Shown one piece after another: positions 10,621-21,656 of a stretch of DNA of 64,000 nt. The number at the start of each line of letters is the position of its first letter. Positions within the stretch are counted from its first letter, which is position 1. The position numbers were made by a program, and so were the translations under genes. The notes beneath the pieces are model-generated. The model did no database searches. It saw nothing but the letters and a program-made list of their open reading frames with translations, and was not told the DNA's origin. The DNA comes from Pseudopithomyces maydicus (Eukaryota > Ascomycota > Dothideomycetes > Pleosporales > Didymosphaeriaceae): NCBI GenBank assembly GCA_026873275.1, contig JANTUC010000001.1, positions 1,922,001 through 1,986,000 on the forward strand. The letters are read 5' to 3'.

Positions 10621-12176
10621 AGCCCACACTGTAAATTCGGATCTTATGTGTTAGATTCATTGCCGCGGCCAATTGAATCACATGCATCGGTAGAAAAGCG
10701 GGTTGGAAAAAGAACACCGAACGAACCGACGCGCTTCGTGAGGTGAAGCGACGAGCGAGATTCGATCCCTAGTTTGAGCCCAACATCCAATCCTACCTAC
10801 CCCTCGTCGGCGCTAGAAAATGCGGTGAAAACGCCTTCTTAGAATTCCCGGAGAATTCAGTTCAAGCAATTTGCTCTAACCGAGTCATGTGCCGGGTGCC
10901 AACAAAGCACTCCACGCTGTTTCTGATAGGTTTCGATCTTGGTTTTTCTCGAATTCTATTTCAATCCCCAGTGTTTTGACAGCTGGTGTTCTTCTGAGCA
11001 TCGAGTAACGATATAGTTCTACTAAGAAACCTAGATACGTACATCAGAAATATATCATGCCCAGGGTTCTTCCAATGATATGCGATAAAGCCATCTACCT
11101 GCGCAATTTCAACCGATGCGCTTACATGCATATGGCAGAGGAGTAACAATGGCAGCCACAACTAAAGAATTTTCATCTCGCGCTCCTCTGGTGACTTTGT
11201 ATATGCCTCGGAATCCGCTCGGGGATCCCCATGCCGACTGAAAATGTGCTAGCGCGTCACCAGCTGAGCGGGTCACTGGACCGAATTCCAGCTCTCGCAC
11301 GGCCATTCAGCTCCCACCACGGACCTCCTTCATAGTCACTATTTTCATCAGATGCCAGGAAGCCATTGAATCATCGCAGTCTTTCGTACTTGTAGTAACG
11401 TCATCCGATTGAGACCTGTGATACACATCCCCAACTAACCTGCACATGTGGTGTAACCGTTCGGACTCCTCCAGCTTTTGGCTGAATACGACATGAGCCT
11501 GCTTGCGTATGCATCGAAATTTAGCATCCGACTTGACGGATACGATCAATATAATTAAGCGATGCGTGAATACGAGCATCGTCATGAAAAAACAGTGTTG
11601 CGTCCAATTATTCAGCGAATGAACACGCGTTGTTTACAATCCTCCATCTCCCTATCGAGCCCACAGTGGGCAAGTTGCCCTCACGCGACTTCTCAAAATG
11701 GCCCGGAGTACCCGGGACGAGATGCTAGACAATTCCATGCTGGCGCAGACGGACCTTTCGGCATCAGCCATCGATGTCATCGCACATCCTTCGCCGCCAA
11801 TACGTGTTCAAGCGAGCCAGATTGTAGCGCTACCACGTGTGTTCCTGCACATCGAAATTGGCATATCTTAACGACTCGTATGCAAACTAGCTTGCATTTG
11901 TTGTCGGAACCAGGTTGACAGGTGCACAAACTGCCGTGGCCGGCTCCTTCAGGAAGTAGGTGTGGGGAAGAGAGGTCTTCGCACGAGTTATACAGGGGGC
12001 TCGATGGGCTTTTTTGGGACAAGCATAGCTACATCGTACAGTGTGGCTCAATACGCTGAAGCTAATGGCATGTATGAGTAGTGTGTGCTGACGAGTACCG
12101 CCGAGGAAACCTACGGAGGAAGTATAAGAACTGCGAGAAGTCAGCTCCTGGTTTTGTATCCATCCCGACCGTGACA
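10621..12176. other. Long intergenic region
   Basis: About 1.55 kb between the monooxygenase and the secreted oxidase. Short open frames exist on both strands, but none has a domain, consistent composition or splice support. One stretch near 10750 resembles a tRNA B box, but no T-stem or acceptor stem pairs. I see no gene. Confidence 0.55.
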
Positions 12177-13902
12177 ATGTTTTCCTTTTCATGGCTTGCA
12201 CTCATTGGCCTGATTTCTTTATCGCAGCTCGCATATGCTGCCCCTATTGATCGGAAAAGTATACTTGGCTTGTTGTTGGACTTGTTGACGAAGAAGAATG
12301 ATAATCCGTGCGTGAGTATTACCTGTACTAGTTTTGTAACTCCGCACGGGTACTTACGTTGTCAAGTGCACTGTTTTAGATAATTACCTACCCGGAAAGG
12401 TCGCCTTTCCTACCAATCTCAGCTACACGTCTTCTCAGATTACTTTCTGGTCGGCACAAGAACAGAGCTTGCGCCCTTCTTGCATTGTCATCCCAACGAG
12501 TACTCAAGATGTCTCTACTGCAGTTAGCATCTTGAATATCGGCTACCAAGCCGCAATCCCTGGGTGCAAATTTGCTGTCAGGGGTGCAGGGTACTTCCAC
12601 TCCAATGCTCATTCTGGAAGTTTGAACTGATACAGTCTCAGCCACACGCCCCATGCTGGTGCAGCCAATATTGATGGAGGAGTCACTATTGATACACAAA
12701 GCCTGAATCAGGTCACTGTGTCAAGTGATCAAAAGACTGTCAGCGTGGGCCCTGGCAACCGATGGGGAAAGGTCTATGGAGTGCTGGATGACTTGAACCT
12801 TGCAATGGTTGGCGGTCGTCTGAAGCAGGTAGGAGTTGCAGGACTACTAACAGGAGGTAATTATGTCTAACCTTTTGGTGAAAATCTTTCTCTAAGACCA
12901 TGCTCAGGTGGCGTCTCATTCTTCTCTGGCCGCTATGGCTTCGCTTGCAACAACATTGCAGCCTACGAAGTTGTTCTTGGAAACGGTACGATCGTTACCG
13001 CTACCAGTACACGCAACCCACGTCTTTTCCGTGCCCTAAAGGGAGGTAGCAACAACTTTGGGATAATTACCCGTTTCGACGCAAACCTTTTCCAGCAGGC
13101 TGAGTTCTGGGGTGGTCAGATTGATCAACCTATCACAAACAAAGAGGCGTACTTCTCATTCATGGCAAACTTCACGCAAAGCTCTACCTACGACCCTTAC
13201 GCTGCACTCATAACGGTCTTTGCCTGGGTCTCTGGTCTTCCAGTTACGATCATGCACACCGCAACGTACACCAATGGCGCTGCAACATGGCCACCGCCAG
13301 TCTTCAAACCCTTGAACGACATGCCAAAGCTTTCGAGCTCTATTCGAAAAGCCAAGTTGAGTAGCTTCGCCAGCGAAATCGGTGGGGATGCCGGTATATC
13401 ACAAAGCCAAAACACGTTCTTCCTCACGCTATCTTTCGTCAACGATCCCGCTATCTTGCCTGAATTTCTGGCAGAATTGTATGTCGTGGTAAACACTGCA
13501 GCAGCTGAACTGATACTCGCTGTCGGTCTGGCATTTACCATGGCGTTCCAACCTCTGCCGCATGTTCTGTACTCTAAAGGCGCACAGAGCAATGTGTTAG
13601 GTATCGGTCGCTTCGAAGAAGATCTGGTCAACGTTTTATTTACACTCATCTGGCCCCTTAGTGTTAGCAGTGAGCTCGTCTATGCGAAAATGAGGACACT
13701 AGAGCAGGATTTGATTGCGTTGGCAAAGGACAAGGGACTGTACAATGAGTGGATATATCTCAACTACGCAAGTCAGTGGCAGGATCCGATAAAGGCGTAT
13801 GGAACGAACGAGGTAGCATTCTTGCGAAGCGTTAGTCGGGAGTATGATCCAAAGGGTATCTTTCAGAAGGCTGTGCCTGGCGGGTTCAAGTTGGGCATTT
13901 AG
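12177..13902 (+). CDS. Secreted FAD-linked oxidase, berberine-bridge type
   Basis: Four exons give 522 residues: 12177-12324, 12380-12590, 12642-12856 and 12908-13902. Introns 2 and 3 (51 nt each) are secure. The first intron (12325-12379) is the best fit, but its donor GTACTA is weak. Residues 1-20 form a signal peptide ending near AYA-APID. The FAD-binding PCMH fold follows, with the GHTPHAG motif (His about 121) and YGFAC (Cys about 205). In related enzymes this His and Cys pair can hold FAD covalently at two points. The C-terminal BBE segment includes NYASQWQDP. It probably oxidises sugars, alcohols or secondary metabolites outside the cell. Confidence 0.85.
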
Positions 13903-14772
13903 GGTAGAAAATAATTTCGTGTCTACCTCCCCATAATCTCAACGTATTTACAAACTGAGACGTAGCAGAGGCAGCCGCAACTGAACTGTCGTGAGCGATT
14001 TATGGCCAGGGGTGATAGGAGTTTCCTACACAGATTCGACTTCAGCGATTTAATTGCTCAGCAAGTGATAGTGACGTTACACCGTTTCTGAATCTTAGCC
14101 GTAAGAAGATACGAACGTAGACCAACATGTAAGAATAATTCTAGGCATACCAGTTCATTGTTCTGCACAATAATACGTCATCACCCCTTGCGCTATCGTA
14201 TCTTTTGATCGTTATAGCGTTGCATGTCCAAGACTAAACCCTCTTCTGCATAAGTATGGGTCAGAGATTCTGGGTAGAAAAATTAATGCTATTGATTAAT
14301 CTCACTAGAGACAAGAGAGTAATTCCGGATCATGTCAGAATTCAAGGGGCTGGTTTTGGAAACATTTCGGTTCCGTCTGTGCGTACATCGGTAACTAGAG
14401 TTTTGATAATGTCGGTTCTTCGGACATTCATTGTTGTACAGCATTCAGTACCACGTCTAATTTTCCGTTAATTGATTCCCGGAAAATGACTTGCCGCCTT
14501 TATTTTCTTCATAAGCTATGCTGGTGTCGAAAATTGTAAAAGCTATTTCAGTGTTCTTTGATATCAGAATGTCTGGTTGAGCGACTACCTTTACTACAGA
14601 GTACACTCATCAGAAGCTTAATTAAAATTTCTACTTAAATTTTGTCCATGGGTATCACCTAATCCAAGCCTATCCCGTGCTCCTACAGCCAAGTGGCTTG
14701 TGTATCTTTCCTCCTCTTCGTATTCGCGCCCGCTATTTCGCCCCAGACCATCTCTCTGACTCATCTTATATC
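13903..14772. other. Convergent intergenic region, A+T-rich
   Basis: This is the 3' flank of two convergent genes. It becomes strongly A+T-rich around 14270-14660, with several TTAAT-type runs. I see no gene or clear repeat. Confidence 0.55.
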
Positions 14773-15884
14773 TTATATTGGTTTATGTTCTGCGTCCAGG
14801 CGCGGCTGTCCATTCCCAAGCTCCTGTCTCGGCACCTCTCCGCCTGGTAATTCAGCCGGTTCCACAAGATGCTGCAGTTCAGCTCGTGGCGAAGATGAGT
14901 CCAATTCCGCTTTCTGTGCCTCGCCGACGTGTCCATATTTTGTTGTCGCGATTGCTTCGCTATTGTCGCTGTAGTGTGGTTGGTACGGGTTCGCGTTCGG
15001 GTCCTCGATCGGTGCGGCGCGTCGCTTGCGTCTTCGGAAGAGAAAGAGACCTAGGACGACCAACGCAATGAGTGCTGCAACACCAATGCCGGCGCCTATG
15101 CCTGCCTTTGCACCAGTGCTCAGACCGCTCGATGAGTCGCTGTCCGCAGGGTTTGTCGATCCGTTATTCGTAGAGTCCGCTGTGTTCGTGCCGGACGTTG
15201 ACATCGTCGCTGTTTGCGATGTCTGTTGGCTTGTTGTAGCCGGCAGCTATACAAAATTAGCTTCACCACCGTGCGACATTCTCTCCTGGTTGAACTGACA
15301 CTGATAGCATCGCGCGACCACTCGTCATTATCTATCTTCCCAATATTCTTGCCGTCGATCACATCTCCGATTGGTTCGAAGGAGAATCGTCTTCTGTCAA
15401 TTTTTGTGAAATTCGAGGACATGTGCGCCTCTGTCCCATCATCCTCGTCGTGTTCACCGCCAATTTCCAGAAGCAAATCCGTACCATTCGCCTTGTTCGT
15501 TAATTGAAATGTTCCATCGCGCCATGATGTAATATTCCAGTAAACCGAAGCATCCGAAACGTTATCTCTGACCATGCGCGCCAACGAACGGCTCGAGAGA
15601 TTTGTCCTGTCTTCGGCGAAGAATGTGGCCAAATAACCATTAGGTCCTCCTGCCGCTGTTCTGAGAACATGGTAGTCTGAGTCGATTGCGATGATTTGCC
15701 ATTTTTGAGTGACTTCGTCGTTGTCTAACTGGTTCGTTGACTGGAAGACTGCACCGGTGGTCGTGTTGTGTTTGGTTGTATCTTCAAGATTCGGATCACC
15801 AAAAACAAGGTAGGTGCCGACAAAGGCGCTGTCTTTGAATCCACCGATGTAGATATGGTACCACTGGTTCTCGTCGAAATTCAT
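14773..15884 (-). CDS. Single-pass membrane protein with Gly/Ser stalk
   Basis: Two exons, 15884-15300 and 15246-14773, joined over a 53-nt intron (GTCAGT donor, GCTAAT branch site, TATAG acceptor), give 352 residues. The first 190 residues form a compact domain with repeated Trp/Asn/Gly motifs (QWYHIYIGG, QKWQIIAID, YWNITSW), reminiscent of a beta-trefoil. A Ser/Thr/Asn-rich stalk follows, then one transmembrane helix (about 230-252, Gly/Ala/Leu/Val-rich), an RRRKRR stop-transfer and an acidic cytoplasmic tail. It lacks a signal peptide at this start, so a small upstream exon is possible, or the helix serves as signal-anchor. A cell-surface role is inferred. Confidence 0.75.
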
Positions 15885-16596
15885 CCTGGCGGTTGGAAGA
15901 GTGCTCCCACCGGAGCGACGTGAAGTGCTGGCTGGGGACTACAGTGCGGGATATTGGGGCCAAGGCTCAAAGAAATAGTCATGCTCCTGTATTGCGCAGC
16001 CCCAACGATAGTGGCCGTGGCCTTTTAACGCCCCGTGCAAGTGGGCCTCCTGGCTGATTTGAACTTAGACCGATCTGTGGCACTTGCTAGTGTGTCGTCC
16101 AATGCCTGTTTCAGAATGGCCTCTCGCATCACATACCAACCTTCGTAGGTATCATCCGGGCCAGGATTTGTCCGATTTGCCCAGACAGACACTTCTTGGT
16201 CGAGTTGGACAGTTTTCGCGAACATGTTGTGGTTCGTTGCTTGTCGTCTGATATCCTGTGGTCGCTTGCCATGGGGCTAGATCATAGCGTGCAACTGCGT
16301 GGTTGGGTGTCAGCCCCACACGCTTATAGCCGCCGCATAATGGTCGCGTCCTTGATAGGCTACCAGCGGCACTTCCCAGCTTCGCCAGCAAGGGGTGCAA
16401 ATGGGGCGTATTCTTACGCACCTCGACCAAGCTGCGCATGGACAAGATCGACGGAAGGCGTATGAGAGGAATTGTCACCCACATGAACTGCAGGGGCGTG
16501 GCTGACACCCTATATCATGTAGCGGTATGGAAAGGAGCTGTAATGCAACTATCATCTACATAGAAGACTAAAAAAATGGATCGTGTATAAGCAGAC
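15885..16596. other. Intergenic with one small doubtful open frame
   Basis: A 66-codon minus-strand frame (16225-16025) starts with a good ATG and has even composition, but it has no recognisable domain. It may be a small gene or the missing N-terminal exon of a neighbour. Otherwise nothing is seen. Confidence 0.35.
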
Positions 16597-19500
16597 TCAG
16601 TCCAGCCAAATCTTCGATGGTTCGTTGCCAGTGATAGAACTGAATATTTCCTGGCTCATGTTCTCGAAACTGACCATCCCGATCCTGCGGTAACGATGTT
16701 CCGTACTTGCGTCCTTTTCCAGAGCAGGTGATTTCGTGGAAGCAGCAATTTCCATGGTGACTGCCCCATCTTCGCGTTTTGAGTGAGCCGGCTGTCCTTG
16801 TGGGACATGGTATCTTCTTCTAAGATCATCTACTCTATGCTCTTGAACCGAAAGCCAGCGATCGGATCTCACTATTAAGAGACCAGTGCCGGAGTAGGTC
16901 TGGTAATATTGATCAGAGTTGACATCCCAAGTATCTTCAAAACTTGCTGTGTCACAGAAGCTATCTGATTCTTCTTCTTCTTCTTCTTCTTCGTCGTCGT
17001 CATCGTCGTCGCTTGAGTGATCTTGTTCATTCTCACTACTGAAGGTCTCACCATCTGCATCATCGTCTCCAGAAGTATAGTGGCTTTCTCCCTCGTCTTC
17101 ACGCTCTTCTATACTTGTATTAGAATCTTCATCGTCGTAGATTGATGCACTATCGAAGGTTTGTTCGGTTCTGCTCTTGCTCGTTGCAAGCAGCACGAAT
17201 TCGCAACTGGTGAAAAATTGCGAGGATGTTACGCAATCGTCGAGAAAAGCAGATAGTGTGATTTCTTGCCCATTTATTGTCATGGAGACCTCATGTTCAA
17301 GCCCTTTCATCTCTTTTGCTTGAACGGCAACCGGGTGTACGTGTGCTAGAACACTAAGAGACTCTCTCGAAAGTTTGGGTTGTTGATCGTCATCCTTCTG
17401 ACTCTCAACATGGAATGACAGCTCTTCTTTGCTACGGCCAGTGATCCAGTACTTTCGGTCTTTGAATTGTCTTTCATGGGGAATGATCTTTCCATGTACA
17501 CTGAACCAAGACCAGCTGGGGTAGTCAACTTGCAGTTCTACCAAACGTTTGTTTCCTTCAGCGTTTGCCGACCTCCAAGCCAGTTGTTCGACAAAATTCT
17601 TGCTCCACATTCCCATGGCATAATCTTCCGGTGGATCGAAAACATCGTCGCGGAGTATTTTAGCCACACTCCATATCGCGGTACCTTTATCGGATTTATT
17701 AGTCAGATCGCAGGACGTGTAGCTTTCGACTGCTGCCAGCCAGAACGTGTAAGGGCTTTCGTTGTCGAATGACCCGGACATTTTGACCTTTGTCTTATCT
17801 AGAGCTAGCCGACCACGCCAATGTCTTTCTTTCGAAGCAGTATCATCAAGAGGCACTGGCAACCCAAACGGCAAGCTTTCACACGCAGAAATAGTCGCAC
17901 AATCCCAGTAGATTTGATCACGAGCAAAATGAAGGAGTCGAGGGGACAATAGCCGCTCCTGAAAAACCCACCCACGACCATAGATATGACTCTGCAGAAG
18001 ATCTGAGTCCCAGAAGTCATCTGGTATAATCTTCCACGTCTCTCCAATGCTTCCCAGGATGGAGTTAGGTTGGTGAACAGAGTATGACGCAGGAATCATT
18101 TGGTCAGGGGACCGAGACCGAAAGAGGCCGTCTTTTGCAGCCTCGGAGTCTGCAGCGACGATATTGCAGTACGAGTTACGATAAACTTTGTGCATGAGAT
18201 TTCCTTGAGTCTGAAAATCTCCCCCGTCGCCCTGGACAATGCATAGCGAGTCGATCCAGATATAGCGCACCCCAAGCTCCTTTACCACATCAACTGCTTC
18301 CACAAAATTCGTCGGTAGCTTTTCTCGTGGAACGCCTCTTTCCATGTGGTCGTCTATGTTCTCTCGCGTAGATGTGATGAATTTTTCTTTGCCCCAAGAA
18401 TGAGACAGAGTGCAATATGGCTCATTGATGGACATGTCGGTTTCGATGATTTTGTAACGATTTGGGTCCGGAGATTGAAGATCCAACAAGCGCTTCGGGG
18501 CAAAAGAGGGATATGAGTACTTCTTACAGTGAGGATGCGACTCATCACAATCTCGGAGCCAACCTTTGATGCGCGTTCCTGTACATTCTGGAGCAGTATT
18601 CAAACCGATAGAAAATTTGTCGATAGTAGGCACGATATTTTCTCTGAACAAATGGAACCGTTTAGAACGCGTAGAGTGCGGATCAGACCCGTTCGAACGA
18701 AATGATAACGTAAAGAATCTCTTTTCTGGGTTACTGTGTGGTGAACTGCGCAATGACCACGAAAAGGAAGTGGAACGGGGAGAAAGGTTGCAAAGTGCTT
18801 GGCAGAGCACACACATGCCTTTCCGTAAGAGGCTTTCATATGTCCCGGATAACTCTTCAGAAGCCAGGAAACTCTGGCTGCAGAACCTGCATAGTCGATG
18901 ATCCGCAGGGTAAGAGGTGAAGGGAAATTCCCGGGGTGATCCGCTACTCGTGACTACTTGAGACAATGGTGAATTCATTCGCTCGCCGGTGTCCATACGA
19001 GACGGAGATCTGGCTTTGAATTCTTCAAGAGTGCAACATATTTCTGATAGCCCAGTATGGAGCATGGGAAATTGGTCGCCCTCCGTAAATGATGTGGCGG
19101 CAGTTGAGGCAGTAGGAAGAGTCGAAGTAGTAGTAAAACTAGTGCCTCTACTAGATCCAAGAATGCTGAAATCTGATCCTGAGCTTGGGATATCCATCCG
19201 TCCAGGAAACATAGTGATTTGATTCAGGCGTATTAGATTCTGCGTGGGTCTCTTAGATACCGCGTCGTTATTTTGTATCTGCTGGCACTTGATGTCATCG
19301 TTCTGTGGGCTTTCGGGACGAGAAGAAGAATCCACATGATTCTCTACCAGTCTTCCAGCAATCGTGAAAAGATTATCATAGCCTTCGTTGATATAAAGAG
19401 TGGCCACAGTGGCAGAAATGCTCAGCTCTCGCTCCGTAGTGTTGTCTTCCATTACGATCCAACCCCTAGCTAGACGAAGAACGTCTTCGATGTTTCGCAA

Positions 19501-20758
19501 CGGGATTACATGCGGTTGCAGTGCCTTCGCAAAGTCTCCCAGACGCACTGCACCCTTTGAAACAAGTGTGATTGACAACCGAGCAACCTTGCCTTGCTCT
19601 TCAGGTAATTCTTTGATGTATCCGAATTCTGCGTCAAGAAATTCGATCAAATTGCCGGGAAGTCGATCAAACATCTTTTGTGAGTCAAAGTCCAGGAGCG
19701 ATGGCTGTGCCAGTATTTGCTCTAAATACAGGCGAACAAGCGTGATATTACAATCCGCTCTACGCATGATATGCTCTGTTATTTGCTGACACATAGTGGA
19801 ATCCACGTGCTTGAATTCCGTCTCTAACTCTTTCCAGATATATTGCCTTATGGAAGCTCTTGATACTCCAATTGGTACGTGAACAAATGGCTTGTCCTCT
19901 TCAAACTGGTCACCGGAACATCTGAAACAAACTCGTCTTGAATCACGACAATCATAGCATTGCCATGACTCTTGCCCATTACTCTTACAGTACGAGCATA
20001 CCCAGTAAGTATTCATCCTTCTGCGATGATCAGGGCAGTCGTCGCACACAGCATCCACAGCTGGTTTGAATGCGGGAACGCGCCGTGTCATCATCGTTCG
20101 TAGACCATATTGGTGAAATTCTAGCAGTAAGCGTTCAATAAATATATGAAGACTCTCATCTATTGTATCATATCCGTCGATGATCAAGAAGATACGCTTG
20201 TTTTTATCACTTCTAGAACTCAGTTGCTTGCGGATGTCGATTTCTAAAGACAATATACGATCTCTGATAGGCCGGCTAGTCGATCTTTTTGATCGGATTC
20301 GTCTTCGTGAAGACAGCAATTGAGCAGCTAGCTGGTCTTCCATTGCTTCAAGGAAGTCTTCCAGCACATACGTGCCTGGCAACGCATTGTCTCCTCTCAC
20401 AAAGATGCATGTTACGACATCGATCGGATGTTGCTTGCGAAGTATACGTACTGCGGCGCGAGCTAATTCTGTCTACATGATTCGTTTAGTTTATACAGTG
20501 CAGAGGGCCTTGGAACAGTACCTTTCCGCATCCTGGAGGACCAGAGCAATGCAACTGCCAAGGTTTGGTTCCAGATGACCATGCAAGAAACTCCGCAGTG
20601 CTGAAAAAAGGATCGAAGAGACTAGTATCTATGTTCGTGCTACCGACAGTGTCTTCGACTATGCATGAGCGTGGTGTCCAAGGCTCATCAGCGAAAGGGT
20701 CGCAATATTCGCCCATTTTATCCGCCAATAGAGTACGAACTTCAGCATGAATGACCAC
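16597..20758 (-). CDS. NLR-like protein: P-loop NTPase, Cys-rich region and HET domain
   Basis: An intron at 20521-20473 joins the exon carrying GPPGCGK to TELARAAV, completing a Walker A motif (about residues 73-80 of the modelled part). Walker B (IFLIIDGYD) is near residue 173. A Cys/His-rich block at about 220-270 has five CxxC pairs, like a ZZ or RING-type zinc fold. An alpha-helical region follows, then CRFC...CVLC, then a classic HET domain (YCTLSHSWG near 766, YIWIDSLCI near 816). A run of Asp/Glu sits near 1240. HET proteins trigger death of incompatible fused cells; NTPase-HET fusions are seen as fungal NLRs. The open frame begins without an ATG at 20758, so at least one 5' exon is missing from this model. 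Modelled length is 1370 residues. Confidence 0.85.
16969..17012 (-). repeat. Trinucleotide repeat coding for an acidic run
   Basis: A CTT-rich tract followed by CGT/CAT triplets codes on the minus strand for an Asp/Glu run inside the HET-domain protein. It is in frame and probably varies in length between strains. Confidence 0.8.
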
Positions 20759-21656
20759 GACCTATGTAAAGTACGTTAAAAGTGTAGAACATGCGATATT
20801 GATTTTGTCAGATATCATACCTATGGTGTTTCAATAGCTGCCCAAGCTTATTAATCTAGAGCGATCATGCAACTTACTTACAACCAAAGATTAGTTTCAG
20901 CCCCCATTGAATACAACCGGTGAACGCCTCGTACAGTATCAGCTGTAGGCAGCAACAGCACGCGATACCAACCGAGTCTTGGCTGCAGAGTTATTAATAT
21001 TGTACAACATACCTATCGTCAGCCTGCTGACCAACAGGCGTAACCAGCCGACCAATGAACGAAGAATTCAGCGAAAGACTTACTGTTCACGTTTTGATCT
21101 ATTTTAAGCTCGCACTACGGTACTAATCGTCCAAGGACAATGTGTGATTGTACAAAAACCCATATCGTGAGAAAAGAATTCTATCTTGATACGCGAAAGT
21201 GTAACTGGTTAAATTGCAACGAAATCTTGTGCTTGGTAAATAGTATTACTGTTACGGTAACAAGTACTAACAGTGCTCCCCGGAGCTCGAACATTTTACT
21301 TTCTAAGGACTCGATAGTGGCTCTGCATTGACAGCATTTACCGCTTTCGGATAGTTCGCCGAGTGGTGTATGCAAGATGTTGAGGCTCAAGTGCATCTTC
21401 GCCCCCAGTAATTTCCACCAAATCCTTTTTAGGTAAGACGAATATGGCCCTATCACACGTTGTGCGGAGTGAAAGACTTTTCAGGCGAGTCACTTGTAAG
21501 CGGATTTTCCATTCTAGGGATAATGAGGATGGCTATGCGAGGTTGACAGTTGCCTTCGGGTTGTACTGTACTCAAATATGAATTCAAGAAGACGCATACA
21601 CTAGTCAAGCCCAGGCATCGTCAAGTTGCTAGCAAGATTCGAGTTGCGTGGACAAA
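20759..21656. other. Divergent region that probably hides a 5' exon
   Basis: This lies upstream of both the HET gene (minus) and the S41 protease gene (plus). On the minus strand, a short open stretch (about 20930-20880) runs up to GTAAGTAAGT donors, and TAG acceptors lie at about 20825 and 20764. It could be an upstream exon of the HET gene, but no single splice keeps the frame. The rest shows nothing. Confidence 0.4.

Noticed and set aside
10740..10800. tRNA-like B-box sequence
   Set aside because: The T-stem and acceptor stem do not pair, and no A box lies at the right distance.
16025..16225. A 66-codon minus-strand gene
   Set aside because: A good ATG, but no domain or other support; noted only under the intergenic region.
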